Of a DNA stretch of 64,000 nucleotides, positions 35,396 through 47,032 are shown piece by piece. The notes under the pieces were generated by a model that had not been told where the DNA came from, searched no databases, and saw only the letters and a program-made list of their open reading frames with translations. Source of the DNA: Anaspis maculata (Eukaryota > Arthropoda > Insecta > Coleoptera > Scraptiidae); NCBI GenBank assembly GCA_949128115.1, contig OX421961.1:50764171-50828170 (forward strand), written 5' to 3'. The position numbers were made by a program, and so were the translations under genes. Within the stretch, counting starts at the first letter, position 1, and every line of letters starts with the position of its first letter.

Positions 35396-36751
35396 AACTG
35401 CTTGACAATTGAACTGCAACACCTAAAAATTTGGTGCGTTTTCAAATTGAGATAGCTCGGAAAATATTTGACGGATTCTAGAAATTCAGGCATGTGAGGA
35501 AAGATAATTTCTTTGACTATCGATTGCTCGTATTGATGATAAGTTTGATTGCACAATTTGTCATATACAGGGTGCCAACGGAGAGCGTGCAGATATGGGC
35601 AATCTTTCACCTTGTACAACTTTCGAAAAAAAAGTCCGAGATTTTTTCTATCACCTGCTTTTGAAAAGTTGTATCATTTTGCCGAAACGGTTTTAGAATT
35701 TTGACTCTTAACTTTTTTTTTCAAAAAATTGTGCTCAATTTTCTGAAATATGCACTTTCTGACTAAGAAAAAGAAATAGAGACATTGTTTTTTTTTCAAA
35801 CAGCGTCTATATTGAATTTGCTTACGAAGATTTTCATTTGAGCCTCCACATCCCCTTGAAGTGAGTTGAAGGGGTAGTTTCGAGTAGATATGTGAATGAA
35901 ATCATCGTAGCGGCAAACTATTGCGACATATTTAAAAAAATTCCAACAAATGAGATATTGCGGAAATACTCGTTTTGTAAAGGGTACCTAGTTATTTTTT
36001 GAGAGGGTAGCTGTTGAAATGACCTACGCAAAGGGTCATCGTGTAGCGTCACTGTTTTAGTGGAACAGTTGAAAAAGAGGTTTTTTGGAATTTTCATGTA
36101 TTGCATGTCTTATCATACCAACCCTGTCCCTGTCCCTTGAAGTCAAGGGGTGGTTTTTAGGGAGCTGTACGTGTGGGGTCATCGTAGTATCCTTATTTCA
36201 ATCCAATTATTGATGAGTTCTTTTCTTAGGCCTTTTAAATGAAGCATTGCATATCTTGTTGTGAGACGGTGTCCCAAAAGGGGTAGTTTCTAGGGGATGT
36301 GGAGGCTCAAATTGAAATCGCCGCAAGTAAGTTCAATATGGACGCCGTTTGAAAACAAGCAATGTCTCTATTTCTTTTTCTTAATGAGAAAGTGCATTAT
36401 TTCATAAAATTGAGCACAATTTTTTGAGAAAGAAAGTTAGGGTCAACATTCCAAAACCGTTTCGGCATAATGATACAACCTTTCAAAATCAGGTGATGGA
36501 AAAAATCTCGGACTTTTTTTTCGAAAGTTGTACAAGGTGAAAGATTGCCCATATCTGCACGCTCTCCATTGGCACCCTGTATATGACAAATCGTGCAATC
36601 AAACTTATCATCAATACCAGCATTCGATAGTCAAGGAAATGATCTTTCCTCACATGCCTGAATTTCTGGAATCCGTCAAATATTTTTCGAGATATCTTAA
36701 TTTGAAAAAGCACCAAATTTTTAGGTGTTGCAGTTCAATTGTCAAGCAGTT
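35396..36751. mobile_element. 1,356-bp TA-flanked foldback, AACTGC ends
   Basis: AACTGCTTGACAATTGAACT at the left pairs with the reverse complement ending GCAGTT at the right. Arms are about 460 bases with scattered substitutions and the loop is about 430. TA lies at 35,394-35,395 and 36,752-36,753. The other copy of the host element shows the near-empty site around 43,000. Both arms carry an internal TACAGGGTGCCAA-type motif. The related frames on the two strands (35,389-35,619 and 36,528-36,758) are the mirrored arms, not genes. Confidence 0.85.
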
Positions 36752-36839
36752 TACATAAGTTTATAAGAATAACAGATCGTCCTCAGGGTCATACTCAACA
36801 AGGTGGGGTAGATTCTCACATATTGTGCCCCTACAGAAC

Positions 36840-36960
36840 TTACTTACACATTTGCGAATAAGACAAGGAAGATCGCCTGCATCTACATTTCAGACCGCAG
36901 TTATTCTTGCAGTTGCAAGACACTATCTTCAAAAGAATCTCCGGAGCTGGAGGAAGATGC
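36840..36960 (-). pseudogene. broken copy of the cysteine-rich frame
   Basis: Counterpart of 42,800-42,984 in the inverted copy. LPPAPE and the SCNCKNNCGLKC block are still readable, but the ATG is GTG, one core cysteine is Tyr, and a 4-base insertion brings TAA at 36,840. There is also an 11-base deletion upstream. It is a dead copy of a transposon-borne frame. Confidence 0.7.
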
Positions 36961-37959
36961 GACCAACTACACTTGGGTGCTCCCGCGTAGCCCACCGTGT
37001 TGTTTGTTTACATCTAGAGTACCTTAGCTATTATTATCTAGCAAAAACCCGAGGTTAATCTGAGGTCTAGGAGCCGCGATATAGCGTGAAATAACAGACA
37101 CACAGGCGGACGGACGGACGAATAATGAAATAAAATATCTTTGTTGTTTGTACATCTAGAGTACCTAAGCTATCATCTAGCAAAAACCCAAGCGCAATCC
37201 GAAGTTTAGTAGCTGAGATATTGCCGGATACTGTAGACGGCAATAACAAGAACAAACTATAAGCCCTACAAGTAGTAGCGCTAAAATCATAGAGGAAAAT
37301 TGCGAAAATGTACCTAGTACCTACTCATACGAGTACTACCAGACCAGATTCAGTCAGTATGATGCTGGGCATATTGAACGTAGGATCAATTATTACAGAT
37401 CAAAGTCTAGGTTAATAATGTTGGAAGTGATTTTCCCCATATAATGCGTTTGACGTAACTTCATAGAATCCTTATTGGAATTGCTGGACAATTCACAATG
37501 AAACTAAAAGATACGTCATTTTGAAGCTGAAACTGTAGGGAATCTACTGCATATAATAATACCAAGTGATATTTGGTGGTCGATGCAAAAGTAAAATGTT
37601 AACTGAAGCATAAGAAAAAAAACATGAAAAAAGTGCCATTATCAAGAAATTAAGTCTGTTAGTGTCAAATTTTGGACAAAAGCTATCCCATATCATTTAC
37701 TTTGATTCATTATCTTTCATTCAAGACCAAGATAAGAGAAATCGATTGGGTGGTTGAGAGCTAAGAGCATTTTTAAGCGGAAAGTGCATTTTGAGGTGTC
37801 TTTATCTTTGCCTGTCAAAAAAACAATGACGCACACGGGGGAAAGTTGGGGACTTTTTGTATGTTATACAGCAAAGTCTAGTGAACCCAAAACTGAAGAG
37901 ATTGACCGTGTTTTAATTTGTTTCATGTTTTGCCGTTTTTTCGACTAAAAAGCCTGGGC

Positions 37960-39551
37960 TATTTGTGACATCGTGGTATTACGCCGATATATTTCGTTGC
38001 TACGATTTTTGAAATTGTAATTTTTGTTCAAGTTGATTATTCCTCTCACGTGATCACACTATCTAGATCTACAATCTACTGATACTCCAACATACTCATA
38101 CTCCAACATACTCATACTCCAACATACTCATATCTGATTATAAAGGGACAAACATTGTAAAGTCAAATTGCAATTGCAAAACAATAGGCTGCACAAATGT
38201 GTATATGTATTTGAAACTATATACACTGGAAGTAAATAACAATACCGCAAAGAACTACTACTACTAGTCCTACCCCATCTGAAGTCTGTTTGTCTGTCTG
38301 TTCGTCCGTTTGAGTCCTGTGTGGATATCTGTCTTGTTTGTTTGTGTGTATGGCTGTCTGTGTGGTTATCTTCGTGAATGACCTCAGCTCATTTGATTTT
38401 TGTTGAAATCGTTCCATTAGAATGCACTTGTTTCGTATAAAATTCGTATCACGTATTGTAGTACGATACGCATTTGAGTATCGAAAAGTGGCCAGTACCT
38501 TAGAACCGTTGATGGGAAAAAAGTCATGGCATTTCAACTTTCTCGAATGGTCATGCTCCTACAAGCCCGCAAATCGATGATCTCAGGCAGTAAAATTTTG
38601 ATATAGAAGTCAGTCAATTTTGTTTTTATTTTGTCAGTTCAATATGTCCTTCTACTTGAAAATAGTTATTGTGTGTCCGTTTAAGCTGATAATTTCTCTC
38701 CAAACAAAATAGAGCCCCTGCACGACTTTTTTTATTGCCTCCAATGATGCTTTGGTAGCCAAATAGCATCACAGACTGAACGGTTTTTTGAAAATCTTGA
38801 TATATTATTTTATTTTGTAAATTTAAAACACAAAAACTGTTAAGCATGCAACTTTCATGCACCGATGTGTCAGCTGCGGGATGACGTCATCGTGCCCAGG
38901 GCTGGGGCTACTTGATTCTACACCAACAGATTGCGACTACGAGTTTTAAATGTTTGACTAGGTGTTTGACATAATCTCACTGTCACCGTCTCAGACGTCT
39001 GTGGGGCTGACGCTCAATTCAGGTTGAAAAGCGCGCAGCACGAGCTTGGGGATGACCCTGACACGTGAGCAAGGGCGACGGCGATGTTCGAAGCTCCAAA
39101 ATTGAAATAGGTCTGTAAAATAATGAAATTTGAATTTTCGCGGGGTTTCAGGGCGCAAGGCTGCAAACTTGCAAAGAAAAAAAACTTGCAAACAGAAAAT
39201 AGAGCTTTCGGGTTGACGTCATCGTGGTCATACAAGGTCATTGTAGAAGCGACCGCGTTTTCGACGCGAAATAAAAATACAAACTTTGATCTTCATTTAA
39301 AGGATGAGCCAATTTTTTGGAAATTTTGTTTGGGCGGAAATTATTGTGGATAACGTTTTAAATGATTTTATGAAGGACCCTATTGTTGATCGGTCTGTAT
39401 GGCTTCCTGTATGGTCTTTTGTTTTGCCGACTGAGGACATTTCACCTTGATGATAGTACCATTCTGATGAGGAAGAAGCCTCGTCTGGCGATTCCGCAAG
39501 ATACTCATGGGCCGGGTCCGCAAACAGGCCTCACAGTTCAACTTTATTCCG
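37960..39551. other. spacer between transposon copies
   Basis: No gene recognised. Contains three 16-bp ACTCCAACATACTCAT repeats (38,084-38,131), a GTCTGTCT tract (38,285-38,320) and two TGACGTCATCGTG phrases (about 38,882 and 39,213). The minus-strand frame 38,217-38,537 runs through the microsatellite and is not credible. Confidence 0.5.
38084..38131. repeat. three 16-bp tandem repeats
   Basis: ACTCCAACATACTCAT repeated three times without change. Confidence 0.9.
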
Positions 39552-39555
39552 TTAA

Positions 39556-40774
39556 AGGGGGACTGTGGGTGAAATTTTGTGTCAATTTTAAAATTTATAT
39601 AGCTGCGGGATGGCTTTAGTTGATTTTTAGTCAAAATCGCATCGAAAAATTCCAAGCCGTTACGAAGTTATCGTAAATTTTGTGGGCTGATTATGACGTC
39701 ATACTGCGCACCGGAAAGTACAGGTCGGCAGGGCAAGGCACCACGCCAACAATTACTAGACCTTTATAAAATGAAACAAGTTTACCAAACGGTAGACGCA
39801 GGTCATTTGACTTCAATTTCAAAGTACGGTGAACCAAATTTCAGTAAATATTTTTAAAAACATAATTAAAGTGCGACTCTATCTGTCAATGAAATAAAGG
39901 GGCAACATGGCGAAATCGCGAAATGAAATTCGGCAGCTTGACAGAAGCTCGACAGTATAGGGGAGTCACAGTCTATCGTATAACCCTGAAAACTTCTGTC
40001 AGTGAAATCTGTTGGTGCATGAAAATAAGAGATCAGGTATACCAGGCCAAAATGATAATGCTATAGGGTCAGAAACATGATGTCAGGAACGACCAGGACC
40101 ATTTTCAATAAAAACGCACTGGTGTGGCTGACTCAAAGAAATATGACGGGATTCTGATATACACTTCTTTCAAATTCCGACCCTAATCGGTAGTCGGTTG
40201 TACCACCGATTAGAAAAAAGTCCCATCAGCGGCAGCAGCCCTAAAATACATTCAATTATTCACTACATTATTATGTGGAAGCGAAAAGTATACCTGATCT
40301 CTTATTTTCATGCACCAACAGATTTCACTGACGGAAGGTTTCAGGGTTATACGATAGACTGTGACTTCCCTATACTGTCAAGCTTCTGTCAAGCTGCCGA
40401 ATTTCATTTCGCGATTTTGCCATGTTGCCGCTTTATTTCATTGACAGATAGAGTCGCACTTTAATTATGTTTTTAAAAATATCTACTGAGATTTGATTCA
40501 CCGTACTTTGAAATTAAAGTCAAATGATCTGCGTCTACCGTTTGGTAAACTTGTTTAATTGTATGAAGGTCTAGTAATTGTTGGCGTGGTGCCTTGCCCT
40601 GCCCACTTGTCTTTTTCGGTGCGCAGTATGACGTCATAATCAGCCTACAAAATTTACGATAACTTCGTAACGGCTTGGAATTTTTCGATGCGATTTTGAC
40701 TAAAAATCACCTAAAGCCATCCCGCAGCTATATAAATTTTAAAATTGACACAAAATTTTACCCACAGTTCCCCT
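39556..40774. mobile_element. 1.22-kb TTAA-flanked foldback element
   Basis: AGGGGGACTGTGGGTGAAAT at 39,556 pairs with the end CCCACAGTTCCCCT at 40,774; TTAA is at 39,552-39,555 and 40,775-40,778. Arms of about 490 bases run to near 40,043 and from 40,287, with a unique loop. TTAA flanks suggest mobilisation by a piggyBac-type transposase, which the element does not encode. Confidence 0.8.
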
Positions 40775-40778
40775 TTAA

Positions 40779-41780
40779 GTTCAGTTCTAATCAAACCATA
40801 CAACTTTTTTCTTATGATGCGATTCTTTAAAAAATTACGTTCCATAAAGGCTCTGTTACGTTGTTATCGTATGACCACCCTGTATCTTCCCATAGCTTCC
40901 CAGCTACTGGGTTCAATGCCTGTTCTAAATTTTCATTAGAATCAAAGATTGAAATTCGCTGCCTCCAATGGGCGACAGACTGCTGAGATAAGGTGCTTGT
41001 ATGTACTTGCACCAGGGTGCACCGTTGGTATATGGGTGAACTTTTTTTTTTGAATTTTCGAATGTTTCAAGAATTTGATTTCAACAAAAATTAGTTTTAG
41101 TCATTTTGAGGGCTGCAGATTTCTATGACATTTAAAAAGTATACATCTCTGTAACTGTTTCTTTTTGATTTGCAGGCCAACTTGACGGATAGCGTTTTCC
41201 ATCTCTCGTTATATGTATACATTTTGTGCATAAAACAGAAAACAAAATAAAGCTTCCTACTGTACTTTTTCCTCTTTATAGTAGTTTTTCACTTATCTCA
41301 CTCATTTATTTCTGGAGTACATTCCATTAATATCGAGTGACGAAGCTATTAATAATTAAAATTGAAAAAGTAACCGATTAGGTATTGCCCAGTTGCTTGT
41401 TACACTGTTGGGATTTTCTACGGGACTGGAGATACAGTCCAGGCATTAACTCGATCTGCAATTACGACAGAGGTCTTATTTCTCGCGGACTATAAATATT
41501 GTATGATGATATCAGACGGGAACCGCTGGTGCTTGCAGGTGGCGGCGGCAGGCGGTGAAATTCAAAGGGAAATATTCAAAATTGATTTCGGTCGATACTA
41601 TTAATGATATTTGAATTTTGAAAAAAGGTTATTATACAATATTTATCACAGAATAAAATGACTACCTTAGATTTCCAAAAAAAAATAAAAAATTTGAAAA
41701 AATCAAAAAAAAATTTCCGAAAAATACAAAAAATTCAAATTTTTGACTACAGCATCAAATAGTTATATATTCTCAAAATA
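40779..41780. other. spacer with a MITE fragment
   Basis: 40,806-40,860 (GATGCGATTCTTTAAAAAAT, CCATAAAGGCTCTGTTACG) is half of the MITE complete at 59,645-59,784. 41,640-41,765 is an A-rich block mirrored at 33,668-33,775. No gene. Confidence 0.5.
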
Positions 41781-44379
41781 GCCCAGGCTTTTTAGTCGAA
41801 AAAACGGCAAAACATGAAACAAATTAAAACACGGTCAATCTCTTCAGTTTTGGGTTCACTAGACTTTGCTGTATAACATACAAAAAGTCCCCAACTTTCC
41901 CCTGTGTGCGTCATTGTTTTTTTGACAGGCAAAGATGAAGACACCTTAAAGTGCACTTTCCGCCTAAAAATGCTCCTAGTTCTCAACCACCTAACCGATT
42001 TCTCTTATTTTGGTCCTGAATGAAAGATAATGAATCAGAGTGAATGATATACGGGATAGCTTTTGTCCAAAATTTGACACAACAGACCTAATTTCTTGAT
42101 AATGACACTTTTTTCGTGTTTTTTTTCTTATGCTTCAGTTAACATTTTACTTTTGCATCGACCACTAAATATCACTTGGTATTATTATATGCAGTAGATT
42201 TCCTACAGTTTTAGCTTCAAAATGACGTATCTTTTAGCTCCATTGTGAATTGTCCAGCAATTCCAATAAGGATTCTATGAAGTTACGTCAAACGCATTAT
42301 ATGGGGAAAATCACTTCAACATTATCAACCTAGACTTTGATCTATATTAATTGATCCTACGTTAATTGATCCTACGTTCAATATGCACAGTATCGTACTG
42401 ACTAAATCTGGTCTGGTAATACTCGTGTGAGTAGGTACTAGGTACAGTTTCTCAATTTTCTTCTTTGTGCATCATGTTTTTAGCGCTACTACTTGTAGAG
42501 CTTATAGTTTATTCGATCTTGTTATTGCCGTCTGCAGTGTCCGGCAATATCTCAGCTACTAAACTTCGGATAGGTACTCTAGATGTACAAACAACAAAGA
42601 TATTTCATTCCATTATTCGTCCGTCCGTCCGTCTGTGTGTCTGTCATTCCACGCAATATCGCAGCTCCTAGACCTCGGATTAACCTAGGGTTTTCGCTAG
42701 ATAATAATAGCTTAGGTACTCTAGGTGTAAACAAACAACACGGTGGGCTACGCGGGAGCACCCACGTGTAGTTGGTCCCCGTCAAGACGCATCTTCCTCC
42801 AGCTCCGGAGACTCTTTTGAAGATAATGTCTTGCAACTGCAAGAAGAACTGCGGTCTAAAATGTAGATGCAGGCGATCTTCCTTGTCTTGTTCGCAGATG
42901 TGTAAGTGCTGTGGGGGCACAACATGTGAAAATCTACCCTTCCTTGTTGAGTATGACCCTGAGTACGATCTGTTATTTTTATAAACTTAGGTATGTACAT
43001 ATTTAGTCCCTTTAGGTGCTAAATAACTTTGCTATTATTTTAGATGGGTATAGGTACTATCGGTAGGTATTCGAGGTATCTATCGATTTATTGTTTGGAA
43101 ATCAATAGACGAGTTTTTAACAAAGCTAATATCGGACAAAATAAGCTTCAAGTACGGATGGTAAGCTAGAAGCGATTTTTTTTTTACTACTAGTGAACTT
43201 GAAATTTTAATAATAATGATTTGATATTTTTTGCAGAGCATGGCTATAAAAATCTTCCTGTGCTGTGCTAGACTTCCAATACATTATTAATATGTAAATA
43301 CAATGTTGAAGCTCTGATTTGAGAAGATTGTGAGCAGTTTTTGATGAAAAAAAAGATAATTTGCTCTTAAAAATTGTAGATTTTCAATTTACGATATTTT
43401 CACGTTGAACACATCAATGTTCGAAATTTTGAATTGGATTGATAACTGCAACTATTTCACGCATTTACATCAGGCATTCAACATAATTATCATTTCTTGG
43501 ATACTATAAAATCGAGTTGGTTTGATGTTCGGTGGAAGCCAGCTTGAAACTGAAAAATGTGGCTATACTCGCGGGAAAGTTGCTGTTGTCAGATTATTAT
43601 TATTTTAATGTAAAGTGTTGTTTTTTTGGAAGCTTGAGAATTGTTTTGGCTACAAGAAGAAACGTTGAAAGAAAAAATCAAAGCAATATTACAGCTACAA
43701 TACAATTTTTTTCAAGTGCGCGAAGATATTTCTGAGTGACATTTAGGACTTCGACATTTTTTTCAATTAATTATTTATTTCACCTTGTAACCACTTTCAT
43801 CGCGTTTGTGATATGATAGTCTTGTGCAGAAAGGTCCATATTATTCATCCAATCTTAAATCCAAATGATTAATACATCAAACGCGAAAATAACCCTAATT
43901 GAAAAACCGGCTTTATTTTGGTCCAAAAATCACGTTTTTCGGCCGAAAATTACTCAAAAGATTTTTTAAACAGAATTTAAATGTGATAATCGGATTTGCA
44001 AGGTCAGATTCAGTAGGGAACGATACTCAACATGCCAGTATTGTCTCAATATAAATGAAAACCAAATTTCTTGCATAGGTCACCAATCGCCCCCCTCCCA
44101 AGCTCCCCTCACGGGGACCATAGACATCTAGTTTGTCAATAAGTTTCACTTATACCCCATTGTATCCAAAAATAATAAATTTGAAGCCACTGACTAGATT
44201 ACTTTTGCACTAGAATTTTTTTATTGAAAATTTTGCCCCCCCCCCCTCAAAAATTATGACGCACACGGAGGAAAGTTGGGGACTTTTAGTATGTTGTTTA
44301 GTAAGGTTAAGTGGGTACGATACCGTGAAGATTGCACGTGGATTAATTTGTTTCATGTTAAATGCTAAAAAGCCTGGGC
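41781..44379 (+). mobile_element. GCCCAGGC element, right copy
   Basis: Starts GCCCAGGCTTTTTAGTCG and ends ATGCTAAAAAGCCTGGGC, with TA on both sides. 2,599 bases. It lies in inverse orientation to 34,002-37,959 and matches it along its length, apart from the foldback insertion in that copy and scattered changes. It contains a TCCGTCCGTCCGTC tract near 42,620 and the cysteine-rich frame at 42,772-42,984. No transposase domain is recognised, so it is probably non-autonomous or a decayed longer element. Confidence 0.85.
42772..42984 (+). CDS. transposon-borne cysteine-rich (CXC-like) fragment
   Basis: The open stretch follows a TAG at 42,769 and runs 70 codons. The readable part is THLPPAPETLLKIM and then SCNCKKNCGLKCRC, SLSCSQMCKCCGGTTCENLP, with ten cysteines in about 34 residues. 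This spacing resembles tesmin/TSO1-like CXC motifs and the C-terminal tail (LPPAPxxLL, then C-x-C-K) of many repeated, uncharacterised insect proteins. The first ATG is at 42,826; earlier codons need splicing or a TTG start. It is probably the last exon or tail of a longer lost transposon protein rather than a host gene. Function is unknown; zinc or DNA binding is plausible. Confidence 0.5.
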   Translation: MVPVKTHLPPAPETLLKIMSCNCKKNCGLKCRCRRSSLSCSQMCKCCGGTTCENLPFLVEYDPEYDLLFL

Positions 44380-44500
44380 TAAAATAATAACGTCTGAATT
44401 TTTGGAATCGGTCTATTGGGTGAATTTTGAGAATGTTATTAGTTTCCGCGCCATCTCGCGTCTCAGAAAAACATTATTTTATCGTCCCCTTTAGCCTTAA

Positions 44501-45008
44501 TCATTTTTATTTAGCTCCCGGACCAGAATGATTATTGATTCCAAGAGGATCATTGAGATAGGCAACCCATTAAACATGCTATATCGATTGTAGGCAGTTT
44601 GCGATGATACGTATTTTACGCAACCGCAACCGCAACTCAAGAATAAATAAAACCTGAAGTGTAGTGGAAATCTGATCTTTGGTTGTGTTGGTGAAAATTG
44701 AAAAAAAATACGTCAATAATTGTGCAAAACGAATATAAAATAGTTAACAATTTCAAATTAAAATTCAAAACCGTGAGAATCTTCAATTAGAGTACTGTCT
44801 TGCTCAAAAGCTGATCATCAACAGAGCTAACCCAAAACAAATCATCCGTCAGCTCGAGGTCGTACATTCGGGCAGTATTTTTACAAAATCATGAATGAAA
44901 AAGACTTCGAAATATCGAAGTTTTTTCTTTCCCGCCCTCGGATGATTTCCATTGACCCGATTCACCGCTTAAAACCCAACCACCAATAAAATTGGTGACA
45001 TTTCAAGC
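44501..45008. other. upstream region of dUTPase
   Basis: No repeat pair and no TATA box seen. Presumably the dUTPase promoter and 5' UTR. Confidence 0.45.
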
Positions 45009-45699
45009 ATGATGCTCCGTTTCGGCGCCAAACCGGCACTTCTTCCCTCGCTTTTAACAAAAACGGTTGACAGTGCGAGAGCGACCAAGTTGGCTTGTCT
45101 CTTGAGAAATTACAGCGAAGATCACAGAAAACCAAAGATGCCTGGCTCAAACCTAGTTCTAAAATACACCAAAGTGGTCCCAGAGGCTTATCCACCAACT
45201 AAGGGCTCTGTGAAAGCTGCCGGCTACGATTTGAAGAGCGCCCACGATTGCACTGTTCCTGCACGCGGAAAGTTCCTCGTGGACACGGGAATCAAAATAG
45301 AGCTACCTGAAGGCTGCTATGGAAGAATCGCACCAAGATCTGGACTAGCTGTGAAGAATTTCATTGATGTTGGAGGTATAAACTGATGGGCTCAATGTAT
45401 TTCTGCATAAACTAAACTGTTTTTTTATACTACAGCTGGGGTGGTCGATGAAGACTACAGAGGCGTCCTCAAGGTGGTCTTATTCAACCATTCTGATGCT
45501 GACTTTGAGGTGAAAAGTGGAGACCGTATAGCTCAGTTGATTTGTGAGCGTATATTCTACCCCGATATCGAGGAAGTCAAGGTATGTCACTTATCTAAGA
45601 CTTGAAAGGGTTGTAACTGAATGTGCAAAATTGTGTTCACAGGATCTGTCTGAAACCAAACGGGGAGAAGGAGGCTTCGGCTCAACTGGAACCCAATGA
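45009..45699 (+). CDS. dUTPase: deoxyuridine 5'-triphosphate nucleotidohydrolase (dUTPase)
   Basis: Homotrimeric enzyme that hydrolyses dUTP to dUMP and pyrophosphate, keeping uracil out of DNA and feeding dTMP synthesis. Exons 45,009-45,375, 45,436-45,581 and 45,643-45,699 join in phases 1 and 0 to give 189 residues. All five trimeric dUTPase motifs are present: AAGYDLKS (70-77), PRSGLAVK (109-116), [11 protein letters not shown] (122-132, formed across the first splice), GDRIAQLI (151-158) and [10 protein letters not shown] (178-187). The first 43 residues are basic with no acidic residue before Asp21, as in a mitochondrial presequence; an internal ATG at 45,138 ([10 protein letters not shown]) would give a 146-residue nuclear form, as the two human DUT isoforms do by other means. 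Unspliced exon 1 ends within a few codons of the donor and lacks motifs 3-5. The introns are 60 and 61 bases. HINT1 follows on the same strand after 565 bases. Confidence 0.96.
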
Positions 45700-45798
45700 A
45701 TCCTTACTGTATTTTGGTGCTTTTCCATTTAATCATCTGAGATGTTACTATACTACTACTTAATTATTTATGTTTTTGTTTGATTACCTTGATTTGAA

Positions 45799-45804
45799 AA
45801 TAAA
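45799..45804 (+). terminator. polyadenylation signal of dUTPase
   Basis: AATAAA 100 bases after the stop codon, followed by a GT/T-rich stretch. Confidence 0.8.
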
Positions 45805-46264
45805 GTGTTTCTTTCACTGATAATTTCGTTAATTTTCCACTAGCCACTGCTTTTTCAAGAGATATTCAAAACTGACAAGGACAAGCCGAAGTAGTGTTGT
45901 GTTGACAGTTATATGTTGGTAATGTAGAATGCGGACTTAGCGACTCAGTTCTCCCAAAATCGCTGATAGCTCAAATTAACAATATAGCTGAGCAAATATT
46001 CATTTATTATTAAATCAAAAGTGGATTTTCCAAGCACAAAAAAAAAAGAACAGTTCAGAATAAAACTTGCTCTTTCAAAAGCAAATGCAGAAACATCAAT
46101 CGGTAAAGCAAATGTCAATCTTACCGACACCGGTTGTCAATGACAGTGCCGTCACTTGTCACTGTCATTAGGAAAATTAATATTTACATTTTCCAGAAAT
46201 TCCAAAATCCAGAATCCATTTAGGTCCGAAGGACTAAAGAAAGACCAAAGGTTGAGTCTGAAAA
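45805..46264. other. dUTPase-HINT1 spacer
   Basis: No gene. Short CACTGTCA/TGACAGTG inverted motifs cluster at 46,139-46,168 and may be part of the HINT1 promoter. No TATA box. Confidence 0.4.
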
Positions 46265-46945
<681 letters not shown>

Positions 46946-47026
46946 TCAATTCCTGTTTTGTACGTTTTACAATGAATTTGTAGGGATGTAGCTTTGACTT
47001 AGTAGTCTGGGTTGGAATGTTGGAAA

Positions 47027-47032
47027 AATAAA
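47027..47032 (+). terminator. polyadenylation signal of HINT1
   Basis: AATAAA 82 bases after the stop codon. Confidence 0.8.

Larger units (their letters stand above)
34002..37959 (-). mobile_element. GCCCAGGC element, left copy, with insertion
   Basis: Ends GCCCAGGCTTTTTAGCATTT and CGACTAAAAAGCCTGGGC, flanked by TA on both sides. The terminal 150 bases of the two ends resemble each other in inverse orientation and both carry AAAGTCCCCAACTTT and GTGTGCGTCAT. It is the reverse-oriented partner of 41,781-44,379. It is 1,359 bases longer, which is explained by the foldback at 35,396-36,751 plus its TA duplication. TA flanks suggest an IS630/Tc1/mariner-like mechanism; no transposase is visible. 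Confidence 0.85.
33535..44496. mobile_element. ~11-kb TTAA-flanked composite element
   Basis: GGCTAAAGGGGAC follows TTAA at 33,531-33,534, and GTCCCCTTTAGCC precedes TTAA at 44,497-44,500. Thirteen-base inverted ends plus a TTAA duplication are the piggyBac pattern, although piggyBac tips usually start with C. Inside lie two inverted copies of a GCCCAGGC element, two other foldbacks and simple repeats, so most of the length is nested insertions. Sequence at 33,668-33,775 is also mirrored at 41,638-41,765. No piggyBac transposase was recognised. That these two ends belong to one element is an inference from the matching tips. Confidence 0.5.

Noticed and set aside
38217..38537. A 106-codon minus-strand frame
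   Set aside because: It runs through a GTCT microsatellite, which gives a TDEQTDKQT pattern typical of simple-repeat read-through.
36781..44300. One single long palindrome from 34 to 44 kb as a segmental inversion duplicate
   Set aside because: The arms stop exactly at GCCCAGGC tips with TA flanks, and the flanking sequences do not pair as a segmental duplicate would, so two element copies in opposite orientation explain it better.
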